Source: Paratractidigestivibacter sp963649365
Lineage (GTDB): Bacteria; Actinomycetota; Coriobacteriia; Coriobacteriales; Atopobiaceae
NCBI GenBank assembly: GCA_963649365.1
Contig: CAVJHQ010000060.1
Span: 1-14,607, forward strand
Direction: 5' to 3'
Length of the DNA stretch: 14,607 nt
In this document: in pieces, positions 1 through 5,664 of the stretch
How the letters are laid out: each line of letters opens with the position of its first letter
How positions within the stretch are numbered: the stretch's first letter is position 1
Notes under the pieces: generated by a model
Databases searched by the model: none
Seen by the model: only the letters and a program-made list of their open reading frames with translations
Told to the model about the DNA's origin: nothing
Translations under genes and position numbers: made by a program

Positions 1-60
1 CTTTCCAAGTACCCAAACTATTTAACTATCGACAAAAGCCCAGTTGGCAAGAAGCCCGGC
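1..60 (+). pseudogene. possible 3' remnant of a plus-strand ORF entering from the left edge
   Basis: Reading the plus strand from base 1 in frame 1 gives LSKYPNYLTIDKSPVGKKPG. This resembles the C-terminal stretch of AAA_14/DUF4143 ATPases (a YPxYLLTxD-type motif), from family memory only. The frame stays open to about 318, but after base ~60 the translation looks like low-quality non-coding sequence. It could equally be chance. The call rests on about 15 residues, and the upstream part is outside the window. Confidence 0.18.
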
Positions 61-75
61 CCTCTTTCCAGCTCG

Positions 76-103
76 TTAGCCTACTTCTCCAGAAGTAGGC
101 TAA
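76..103. repeat. perfect 13-bp inverted repeat (hairpin)
   Basis: Arms at 76-88 (TTAGCCTACTTCT) and 91-103 (AGAAGTAGGCTAA) are perfectly complementary with only two bases (CC) between them. A smaller nested hairpin follows: CAGGGC (116-121), AAA, GCCCTG (125-130). It is flanked by GAAAGCAG (111-118) and CTGCTTTC (135-142), which can also pair. There is no clear T-run, so this is more a structured repeat or weak bidirectional terminator than a classic intrinsic terminator. Confidence 0.6.
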
Positions 104-182
104 GCAAACTGAAAGCAGGGCAAAGCCCTGAGCGCTGCTTTCGTGCAGAAGGGCGCCGGACTCCGTCGCTCGGCCGCTCCAA

Positions 183-218
183 TCAAAGAGCCTGTCTCAA
201 AACCTTTCGTAGAAACAT
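183..218 (-). pseudogene. decapitated ORF start, possible remnant of an AAA/DUF4143 ATPase gene
   Basis: On the minus strand an ATG at 218-216 is preceded by a good ribosome binding site (GAGGTGA, 7 nt spacing). It reads MFLRKVLRQAL and then stops (TGA, 185-183). The start resembles that of the ATPase remnant near 14140 (MFFKRKIYDDLLKWK), and like it the ATG sits a few bases downstream of phased tandem repeats (236-324 here). No continuation of the ATPase (no Walker A motif) was found in any frame down to base 1. I infer that the gene body was lost or replaced. The match is short, so this is tentative. Confidence 0.33.
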
Positions 219-235
219 AGCCGCTCACCTCGGTG

Positions 236-324
236 TTTGCACGATTCTAAGGGTATGGACACTGCTGGATTTGCACGTTTCTAAGGGTATAGAAGTCACC
301 GGATTTGCACGTTTCTAAGGGTTA
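236..324. repeat. three tandem 21-bp repeats with an exact 34-bp period
   Basis: The core TTTGCACG(A/T)TTCTAAGGGT begins at 236, 270 and 304. Copies 2 and 3 are identical over the first 19 bases and copy 1 differs at one. The 13-bp spacers differ from each other. A 34-bp period is close to three turns of B-DNA, so all copies present the same helix face, as expected of phased protein-binding sites. The block ends 17 bp before the ATG at 218 on the minus strand. A similar arrangement (20-bp core, 33-bp period) precedes the ATPase remnant at 14140. Confidence 0.85.
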
Positions 325-373
325 GGCCCCGTTCGGCAAACATCCCAATTGCGCGCACGGCCATCCGCAGCCA

Positions 374-605
374 GAAAATCTGTACCGCTCAAGAATGCAC
401 TTTTCGCACCCCGGAGGGCCTCATAATTGCAATCTAGGGCGGTAGAGATTCTCCACGCGGCAAGAAGCTCGTCGATTGACCTCGTGCACCGCATCCGCCC
501 ACCGCCCGGCCCACCAACCACGACCTCAAAAGCTAAAATCCTCGAGAATGCGCGCAAGGCAACGAAAATCACAGGGCAGCGCCAATCTTGAGCGGTACAG
601 ATTCT
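374..605. repeat. three copies of a 20-bp palindrome-like motif
   Basis: The motif AATCTGTACCGCTCAAGATT occurs on the minus strand at 584-603, in a 3-mismatch (19/22) version at 431-452, and in inverted orientation with 18 perfect bases on the plus strand at 377-394. The motif ends (AATCT...AGATT) are themselves inverted repeats. The surrounding sequence (325-673) has no convincing gene. A minus-strand ORF of 98 codons (611-315) covers it, but its only internal similarity comes from these motifs. The copies could be regulator sites or debris of a small mobile element. Confidence 0.6.
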
Positions 606-673
606 TAGCACGGTGAGAAACGACGCAGTGAAAAGCGCTGCTCACAAGAAAGCCGACGCCTAGGCCACCCCCA

Positions 674-1771
674 TCACGGACGGCACTTCCGGCACGGCGT
701 GTACCCTTGCGCGACCACCTCGTCGCGCGTGCCGGTGTAATCCTCCCGGTTGTGATCCGCTATCGTGTCGACGGAGTCGCAGCCCGGCATGTGGAACTTC
801 TTCGTTCTCTTGTTGAGGACGTAGCTGCGCTCGTCGGCCTCCGTCGACGACGCGCCGGCCGCGCCGTCGGTCGTCTGGCCGGCAGCCACGACGGCCTCCG
901 CGTCCACCTCTCCAGCGCCCGTCTCGCTCGCCGCGCCCTCGGCAAGCGAGCTCTCGCCGGTCGCGTAGTCGATGTCGACGCCCGGCTGCACGTTGTAGCA
1001 GTAGACGTTAAAGCACACGCCGCCACCGCCGTCCTCGACCGACCAGGCCTCCATCTGCACGCCGGAAGCGACCAGGTTGTCGCCTTCGTAGAGCGGCGTC
1101 ACGCGGAAGAGCACATGGTTGCCCGTGCTCTGCACATAGACGGCCACCTCGTCCTCCAACGGTTGCATGCCCTCGGTATTGAGGTAGCGGGTGCCCGTGA
1201 TGAGGTTCTTCTCGTTGTCGTTCTCGCCGGCAAGCTGGTATGCGATCAAATGGCAGCGGTTGTACAGGTAGTTTCCTTCCACCAGCCCGTCGTATCGCGC
1301 GGTATGCCAGCCGGAGGGCTCGATCGTTCCGATGCTGCCGCGATCCTCTTTCGGCATCGTCTCGGCGCCGATAAGCGCGAAGGCCACCCCGCAGCGCCCG
1401 AGCGAGTCGAGCTCGCTGTACTCCTCGAAGCTTCCCCTCGCTTTGTCGGCGTCCGTGAACTGCGGCGCGTTGTCGAACACCTGGACATAAGGCGACCCAT
1501 CGTACGCCGGTATGCTTGCCGGATCCAGCGTCGCGGCGGGAGTCTCCTCGGCGGCGGGCTTCTTCCCAGATGCGACGGAGGAGTCCGCGGCGTCCTCGGA
1601 GCCGCCCTCTTGCGCCTGAGCCGACTCGTTACCCGCGGCGGCGCCCGCATCAATTTGGTTAGAGCCGGCCACCGAACCGCCAAGCGCCCAGGCCAGGCCG
1701 CAGACGATGCACACGAGAACAACGCCCAGGCATCCACGCTTCGTCTTAACAAGAACGGACTTCTTGGCCAT
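674..1771 (-). CDS. membrane-anchored EndA-type DNA/RNA non-specific endonuclease
   Basis: This is a secreted or surface-anchored nuclease of the EndA/NucA family, expected to cleave extracellular DNA with a His/metal (beta-beta-alpha metal) active site. The 365-residue product has an N-terminal hydrophobic anchor (about 14-31), an Ala/Glu-rich linker (32-90), the nuclease core (about 94-272) and a C-terminal Cys motif domain (316-363). Visible motifs are YNRCHLIAYQL (170-180, the DRGH-like motif with putative catalytic H174), NLITGTRYLN (189-198), and the family signature NVQPGVDIDYATG near 260-272. The C-terminal YVLNKRTKKFHMPGC...CRKC segment is a tail seen on other secreted nucleases and probably binds a metal. 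I chose the ATG at 1771 (MAKKSV) because AGGTGG lies 6 nt upstream; an in-frame ATG at 1792 would add seven residues. Both flanks are long repeat-rich non-coding DNA, so it appears monocistronic. The family is sure; the role (nutrient DNA use versus transformation) is not. Confidence 0.9.
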   Translation of the reverse strand: MAKKSVLVKTKRGCLGVVLVCIVCGLAWALGGSVAGSNQIDAGAAAGNESAQAQEGGSEDAADSSVASGKKPAAEETPAATLDPASIPAYDGSPYVQVFDNAPQFTDADKARGSFEEYSELDSLGRCGVAFALIGAETMPKEDRGSIGTIEPSGWHTARYDGLVEGNYLYNRCHLIAYQLAGENDNEKNLITGTRYLNTEGMQPLEDEVAVYVQSTGNHVLFRVTPLYEGDNLVASGVQMEAWSVEDGGGGVCFNVYCYNVQPGVDIDYATGESSLAEGAASETGAGEVDAEAVVAAGQTTDGAAGASSTEADERSYVLNKRTKKFHMPGCDSVDTIADHNREDYTGTRDEVVAQGYTPCRKCRP

Positions 1772-1901
1772 ACGCAACCACCTGCAGAACAAAGACGACG
1801 ACAGCCGCCATCTTAACGCCGGGCATTACGGTTTGGAACGACCCCACGCCGGCGAACGGAACACCGCCTCTTGTGCGCACACAACGCGGCTTGTCGCGCA
1901 T

Positions 1902-2037
1902 AAATGCGGGATGGCGGCAGTTTTCAACGCACGACCCAGGTAGACTGATCCCGGTCAAGCTTTCTACCTGCGGTTTTGTCGGGCGCAAAACGTGGCCTAC
2001 TTGAGGAACCCGCGAGAAACTGCCGCCATCCCTGATT
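1902..2037. repeat. 136-bp MITE-like element with ~22-bp inverted ends
   Basis: The end at 1908-1924 (GGGATGGCGGCAGTTTT) is the reverse complement of 2016-2032 with one mismatch. The complementarity continues outward through AAAT, giving about 20 of 22 matching bases. Inside are two further dyads: CAGGTAGA (1937-1944) with TCTACCTG (1963-1970), and GTTTTG (1973-1978) with CAAAAC (1986-1991). A third copy of the core, GCCGCCATC, lies outside at 1804-1812. I see no open reading frame of its own and no clear target-site duplication. It could be a small non-autonomous transposable element or a structured RNA. Confidence 0.55.
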
Positions 2038-2065
2038 TTTTGCCAGACGGCCCGTGAGGACGCCA

Positions 2066-2266
2066 GCATGCAGGAGGTCGTGGGGGCATAACCGTAAATT
2101 TGGCCCATGACCTTACGCATGCTTCGGGCGTCGAGGTGGTGTCCCGAGCACCACTTGGAGCGCTAAAATGCCTCGAATTGCACCACCTGGAGCGTTTCAA
2201 CGACCAATTCGGCACCACCTCGACGACATTTGTATGCACGAGGCCGTGGGCCGCAGGCGTAAATTT
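2066..2266. repeat. pair of ~36-bp direct repeats flanking the 95-bp element
   Basis: Plus-strand segments 2066-2101 and 2232-2266 both begin G(C/T)ATGCA(G/C)GAGG(T/C)CGTGGG (16/19 identical). Both end with the identical CGTAAATTTG (2093-2102 and 2258-2267). They lie on either side of the palindromic element at 2130-2224, about 165 bp apart. This suggests a composite repeat or duplication around that element. Confidence 0.5.
2130..2224. repeat. 95-bp palindromic dispersed repeat, copy A
   Basis: Perfect 12-bp terminal inverted repeats GTCGAGGTGGTG (2130-2141) and CACCACCTCGAC (2213-2224) enclose two direct repeats GCACCAC(T/C)TGGAGCG at 2148-2162 and 2180-2194 (32-bp period). Another inner dyad is CGAATTG (2174-2180) with CAATTCG (2205-2211). 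The whole unit aligns without gaps, at about 77% identity, to 10390-10484. The GGTGGTG arm can pair with three different CACCAC segments, so alternative folds are possible in RNA. The remaining sequence between 1793 and 2353 contains no convincing gene. Confidence 0.75.
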
Positions 2267-2353
2267 GTTGCACGCGCACTCGACGAAGAGCGCCCTAAAC
2301 CGCGGTCCATGTTGTTCTAGGATGTTGTACGCCCTCGGCTCGAAGGCCCCGTA

Positions 2354-2389
2354 ACAAAAACAGGCCAGAGGCACTAAGCCTCTGACCTG
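2354..2389 (-). terminator. intrinsic terminator downstream of tRNA-Thr
   Basis: On the minus strand CAGGTCAGAGGC (2389-2378), loop TTAGT, GCCTCTGGCCTG (2372-2361) forms a 12-bp stem with one mismatch. It is followed by TTTTTG (2360-2355). It begins 11 nt after the tRNA 3' CCA and closes the tRNA transcription unit. Confidence 0.85.
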
Positions 2390-2399
2390 CTGTTTTGCA

Positions 2400-2475
2400 T
2401 GGAGCCGGCAATCGGACTCGAACCGATGACCCCCGCTTTACGAGAGCGGTGCTCTACCAACTGAGCTATGCCGGC
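2400..2475 (-). tRNA. tRNA-Thr (anticodon CGU)
   Basis: A complete 76-nt cloverleaf on the minus strand. It has acceptor GCCGGCA / TGCCGGC with discriminator T and an encoded CCA (2402-2400), D-stem GCTC/GAGC, anticodon stem CCGCT/AGCGG around the loop CTCGTAA (anticodon CGT), and T-arm ATCGG-TTCGAGT-CCGAT. It decodes ACG. It has its own promoter (2488-2516) and terminator (2354-2389). tRNA genes are common integration targets and the downstream side is repeat-rich, but I see no second copy of its 3' end in this window. Confidence 0.97.
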
Positions 2476-2487
2476 GTGCAGGACTAG

Positions 2488-2516
2488 ATGTTACGGGAAC
2501 CTCGGACGCATTTCAA
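2488..2516 (-). promoter_or_regulatory. sigma-70-type promoter of tRNA-Thr
   Basis: On the minus strand, -35 TTGAAA (2516-2511) and -10 TAACAT (2493-2488) are separated by exactly 17 bp. The -10 ends 12 nt before the first tRNA base, which suits a transcription start with a short 5' leader. Apart from this, the 169 nt between the tRNA and the preceding gene show only a weak GTCGC/GCGAC dyad. Confidence 0.75.
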
Positions 2517-2644
2517 GTCCTTATTTTCGCGTCCTGCCCATCGGGGACAACGGGTCGACGATGGCACGACGTCATCGCCACAGAATTCCGTCGCCGGGCG
2601 CGCGACACCGTGGCAAGAAGCCCGCCGCAATAGCAGCCGCCTCC

Positions 2645-3835
2645 CTAGAGCAGCCTCAGCACGCCGCGCACCAGGCGCTCGAAGTCCTCGGCGTGCTTCT
2701 CGGCCTCGGCAAGCACGCTCTGGTGGTCGATGTCGGCGGCGCCGGCCTCGTTGGCGGCAAGGGTAAGCCCGAGCACGTTCATGCCGAGCGCCTTGGCCAT
2801 GATGACCTCGCACACGGTGCTCATGCCCACGTAGCTCACGCCGAGGGTGCGCAGCATCGCGGTCTCGGCCGGGGTCTCGAAGCAGGGCCCGAGCACGCCC
2901 GCGTACACGCCCTCCTCCACGGCGATGCCCAGATCGTCGGCCACGCCGCGCGCAAGGGTGCGCAGGTAGGGCGAGTAGGCGTCGTTCATGTCCACGAACG
3001 GCGTGTCCACGTCGCGCAGCCCGTCCCACTCGGCGAGCGGGTTGCGGCCGGTCAGGTTGATCTGGTCCGTGAGGATGCCCAGGCCCATCTGCGCGTTGCC
3101 CGGCACGCTGCCGGTCGCGCACGCGAAGATGATGTCGCGGCAGCCCAGGTGGTGCGCGTGGCGCACGAGCGCGGTTACCTCAGCCGCGGTGTAGCCCTGG
3201 TACAGGTGGACGCGCCCCGGGTAGACGACCACGGGAACCTCGTCGACGGTGCCGATAAGCGCCTCGAAGCTGTGGCCCTCGATGGGGCTCGCCTCCGCGG
3301 GGAAGCCCTCGATGTCGTGGTAGTCGATGCGGCGCACCGGCTTGACCAGGCTCTTCAGGTGCCCCAGGCCCGTGCCCAGCACGATGGCGACGGGGTGCTC
3401 GACGGACGGCGTGCAGGACTTGACGATGTCTTCGGTGACCACGCAGATCCCCTCCTTCTTGAGCAGGCGGGCATACACGCCGTCGCCTGCCGTCAGCTTT
3501 CCGGTGTAGGTACCATCGTAGACCAGCCCGCTGCCGCACGAAGGGCTTTTCTTCTTCAGCACGGCGAGCGGTACCTTGGCTGCCTGAGCTGCGGCGCATT
3601 CACGCGCGGCGCCGGCAAAGAACGCCTCGGTCACGTCCTGCCCGCCGCAAAGGAGCACGCGCTCCCCCACGATCTCGGCCGGCGGGCGCGGACAGGGAAG
3701 CCCCGCGGCCCTCTCGGGGCACACGGGGCTTGTGTCGCATTTGCTCGCGAGCGCGATGACCTCGGGGCACGGCTTGGAGCCCCCGTCGTAACGGACGGGC
3801 TGGCCGAGCAGGCACGCGCTGACCGCGATCCGCAT
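2645..3835 (-). CDS. DUF523/TudS desulfidase domain fused to purine nucleoside phosphorylase
   Basis: A 396-residue two-domain protein. Residues 1-137 match DUF523 (TudS): VSACLLG (5-11, C8), RYDG (15-18), CPE (39-41), GLPCPRPPAE (45-54), G..DVTE..F..GA, SPSCG (97-101) and YDGTYTGKL. The family is known as a thiouracil desulfidase with a three-cysteine iron-sulphur cluster; C8, C39 and C100 are the likely ligands here. Residues 145-396 are a trimeric-type purine nucleoside phosphorylase, which splits purine nucleosides with phosphate. Its motifs are VLGTGLG (152-158), GRVHLYQG (207-214), GPCFETPAE (316-324, E320), GMSTVCEVI (337-345) and AANEAG (360-365, N362). The usual TNAAGG motif is replaced by ACATGS (238-243). 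The start at 3835 is chosen because the DUF523 motif begins at once; an upstream in-frame ATG would run into the neighbouring gene. It lies 8 nt after the SurA-like gene, probably cotranscribed, with only a weak ribosome site. The joint role in thio-nucleoside salvage is an inference. Confidence 0.9.
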   Translation of the reverse strand: MRIAVSACLLGQPVRYDGGSKPCPEVIALASKCDTSPVCPERAAGLPCPRPPAEIVGERVLLCGGQDVTEAFFAGAARECAAAQAAKVPLAVLKKKSPSCGSGLVYDGTYTGKLTAGDGVYARLLKKEGICVVTEDIVKSCTPSVEHPVAIVLGTGLGHLKSLVKPVRRIDYHDIEGFPAEASPIEGHSFEALIGTVDEVPVVVYPGRVHLYQGYTAAEVTALVRHAHHLGCRDIIFACATGSVPGNAQMGLGILTDQINLTGRNPLAEWDGLRDVDTPFVDMNDAYSPYLRTLARGVADDLGIAVEEGVYAGVLGPCFETPAETAMLRTLGVSYVGMSTVCEVIMAKALGMNVLGLTLAANEAGAADIDHQSVLAEAEKHAEDFERLVRGVLRLL

Positions 3836-3843
3836 CTTCGGTG

Positions 3844-4863
3844 CTAGATGGCCAGGCTGCCGAGCTGGAGCGTCGACCTGGAAAGAAGCTCGTTGCAGTA
3901 GGTGTTGAACTCGCTCTTTACCTGGTTCGCAGCGGTGCTGTACTTGGACTGCGCCACGTAGTAGGCGGCCTGCGCGGCGGCATAGGTCGCCGAGTCGTTC
4001 GTGATCTCGTAGGTCGAGAGCGCGGCGTAGTAGTCGCCGTCGGTCGAGGCCCAGGTGTTGTTCGCGCTGTCCCACTCGTCGCCGGCGAGCTCGATGATAT
4101 AGCTCGCGTACTCGGCGGTCGGGGTGTCCGTCGCGTCCGTGGAGGGCGCGGTCGGGGCCGTCGGCGAGTCGGGCAGCTCGGTCGTGGTCACCGTCTCGCG
4201 CAGCTTGCTCATGACGGCGGAGTCGGTGAGGGTCTGCTTAAGGGCGGACTCGTCCATGCTGTACTGGGTGGCGAGCGTCGAGTAGTCGGAGGTGCCGAAG
4301 ACGCTCTGCGCATAGGCGTCGACCTCGTCGTCGGTGACGGTCACGCCCTGGGCGTCGGCAGCCTTGAGCACGACCTGGTTGCGCACATAGCTCAGCACGT
4401 CGGTGGCGGTGGGCACCGAGTAGTTGCCGTCGGAGTCGGCCTGGCTCTCCACGTCGCCGCTCTGGGCAAGGACCTCGCGGGCGGTCACGTCGACGGAAGA
4501 GCCGTTGTAGGTGTAGGTGGCTATGGCCGAGTCGAGCTGGTCGGACGTGAGCGTCGTGGTGCCGTTGAGGGCGACCGAGCGGGAGCCGAGCAGGAAGTGG
4601 CCGGCCAGGACGCCCACGACCACGGCGGCGACCACGCACGCGATGAACGCGGGCAGGCCGACGGTCTTCTTGGAGAAGGGCACCGCGGCGGCCTCCTCGG
4701 CGGGAACCGCGGCCTCGGGCTCGGCGACATCGGCCGCCTCGGTCGCGACCTCGGGCTGCTCGGCGGTCTCGGGCTGCTCAGCCACCTCGGGCTGCTCAGG
4801 GGCCTCGGGCTCGGCGACGTCGGCGCCTTCGAGCTCCTCGTTGTTCTCGGGCATATCAGACAT
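3844..4863 (-). CDS. membrane-anchored SurA N-terminal-like protein without a PPIase domain
   Basis: A 339-residue protein with four parts: a cytoplasmic acidic N-terminal region rich in EPE/EQPE repeats (about 5-50), one transmembrane segment (about 62-86, LPAFIACVVAAVVVGVLAG), an extracytoplasmic helical domain resembling the SurA/PrsA chaperone N-domain (about 95-215, including LTSDQLDSAIATY and VTDDEVDAYAQSVFG), and a Ser/Thr/Ala-rich C-terminal part. No parvulin PPIase domain is visible, so a chaperone or cell-envelope role is possible but unproved. The start at 4863 (MSDMPE) has TGAGGAG 7 nt upstream. A possible -10 TACAAT (4892-4887) lies 23 nt before it, without a convincing -35. It is isolated from the preceding gene by a terminator and probably leads a two-gene unit with the TudS-PNP gene. 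Confidence 0.75.
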   Translation of the reverse strand: MSDMPENNEELEGADVAEPEAPEQPEVAEQPETAEQPEVATEAADVAEPEAAVPAEEAAAVPFSKKTVGLPAFIACVVAAVVVGVLAGHFLLGSRSVALNGTTTLTSDQLDSAIATYTYNGSSVDVTAREVLAQSGDVESQADSDGNYSVPTATDVLSYVRNQVVLKAADAQGVTVTDDEVDAYAQSVFGTSDYSTLATQYSMDESALKQTLTDSAVMSKLRETVTTTELPDSPTAPTAPSTDATDTPTAEYASYIIELAGDEWDSANNTWASTDGDYYAALSTYEITNDSATYAAAQAAYYVAQSKYSTAANQVKSEFNTYCNELLSRSTLQLGSLAI

Positions 4864-4915
4864 TGAAGTTCTCCTCAAGGGTTCGCATTGTATGGTCCGC
4901 AGGGCGATTCTACTC

Positions 4916-4942
4916 CACGAAAACGGGCACCTTAGTGCCCGC
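4916..4942 (-). terminator. intrinsic terminator of the helical-repeat protein gene
   Basis: The minus-strand stem CGGGCAC (4942-4936), loop TAAG, GTGCCCG (4931-4925) is a perfect 7-bp hairpin. It is followed by TTTTCG (4924-4919). It lies about 90 nt after the stop of the upstream gene and just before the possible promoter of the SurA-like gene. Confidence 0.7.
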
Positions 4943-5030
4943 ACAGGTCTTTACGCTAGCTTAAAGCCCGTCCCGCTCGCCGAAGGGCCTCTCGCCTGCC
5001 CAGGCTTCCGGACGGCCTCGCCTCAAGCGC

Positions 5031-5597
5031 CTACTTGCACGCCTCGACGATCTGGGCCGAGAAGGTCTTGACGTAGCCGGAGCCGTTCTCGGCGTCGAAC
5101 TTCACGCGCTGGGCCAGGGCCTCCTTGACCTCGGCCGACGCCTCGCCGTGCGCGAAGTCGAGAAGCGCGGCGAGCATGTCGCGGTACTCCGCGTCGCCGT
5201 GATAGCACTGGATGGCCTCGTCGAGCAGCGGCCAGGCGGCGGCGGAGCGCTCGGAGGACGTCGCGCCGTAGCGGCACAGGAAGACGAACGCGGCCAGGCG
5301 CACAGTCGCGGAGTCGTCGTCGAAGAGCGACTCCTCGGCGCCGTCGAAGGCGCCGGCGAGCTTGTCGGCCTGCTCGGGGCACATCTCGGCCAGCGCCGTC
5401 AGGATCTCCCAGCGGGTCTGGGCCTCGGGGCGCTCGAGGGCCTCCAGCAGGTCGTCGACGTGGTCGGCGAGAAGCGACGAGTCAACCTTTGCCACGGCCG
5501 CGAGCCGGTGGGCGACCTCCTGGCGACGGCGCCGTCCGGTCCCCTTGAGCTCGATGAAGAGCGCGGAGATCTGTGCGTTGGCGGAGTTGTCGGCCAT
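5031..5597 (-). CDS. helical-repeat (HEAT-like) protein of unknown function
   Basis: A 188-residue soluble, mostly helical, acidic protein with no signal peptide or membrane segment. Successive helix pairs (EVAHRLAAVAKVDSSLLADHVDDLLEAL, then TRWEILTALAEM, then ATVRLAAFVFLCRYG, then EYRDMLAALLDFA) are spaced like HEAT/ARM repeats, a fold generally used for protein binding. I do not recognise a specific family. The start at 5597 has AAGAGGT about 8 nt upstream. It stands alone between two terminators. The HEAT-like call rests on the pattern only. Confidence 0.75.
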   Translation of the reverse strand: MADNSANAQISALFIELKGTGRRRRQEVAHRLAAVAKVDSSLLADHVDDLLEALERPEAQTRWEILTALAEMCPEQADKLAGAFDGAEESLFDDDSATVRLAAFVFLCRYGATSSERSAAAWPLLDEAIQCYHGDAEYRDMLAALLDFAHGEASAEVKEALAQRVKFDAENGSGYVKTFSAQIVEACK

Positions 5598-5625
5598 AGT
5601 TGGTACCTCTTTCTAAACGTGCCTT

Positions 5626-5660
5626 ATGAATCGCAGAAAGCGACGGGCAGGCGCCCGTCG
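5626..5660 (-). terminator. probable terminator after the small membrane protein gene
   Basis: A perfect 8-bp stem CGACGGGC (5641-5648) / GCCCGTCG (5653-5660) with a 4-nt loop starts 4 nt after the TAA stop at 5665. On the minus strand it is followed by CTTTCTG, a short, impure T-tract. Confidence 0.6.
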
Positions 5661-5664
5661 CAGG

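Noticed and set aside
236..324. CRISPR array
   Set aside because: Only three 21-bp units with 13-bp spacers, far below normal spacer length, and no cas gene. Phased binding sites fit better.
315..611. 98-codon minus-strand ORF
   Set aside because: Its only internal similarity (RICTAQD / RISTALD) comes from the DNA-level 20-bp motif; there is no convincing ribosome site or family. Treated as repeat-rich non-coding DNA.
707..1816. Long plus-strand frame opposite the nuclease gene
   Set aside because: The minus strand carries a recognisable nuclease with active-site motifs; the plus frame has only biased composition.
1746..2374. Minus-strand ORFs of 124 and 125 codons between tRNA-Thr and the nuclease gene
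   Set aside because: They run across the inverted-repeat element, the 95-bp repeat and the tRNA terminator, and overlap each other. Better explained by repeats than by protein coding.
2400..2475. Prophage or island attachment site at tRNA-Thr
   Set aside because: No integrase gene and no second copy of the tRNA 3' end were found in the window.
2468..3847. Plus-strand 459-codon frame opposite the TudS-PNP gene
   Set aside because: Shadow frame; it also starts inside tRNA-Thr.
3836..4075. Upstream extension of the DUF523-PNP protein (80 extra residues)
   Set aside because: The extension overlaps the SurA-like gene, is Arg/Leu-rich shadow sequence, and the DUF523 domain starts exactly at MRIAVSACLLG.
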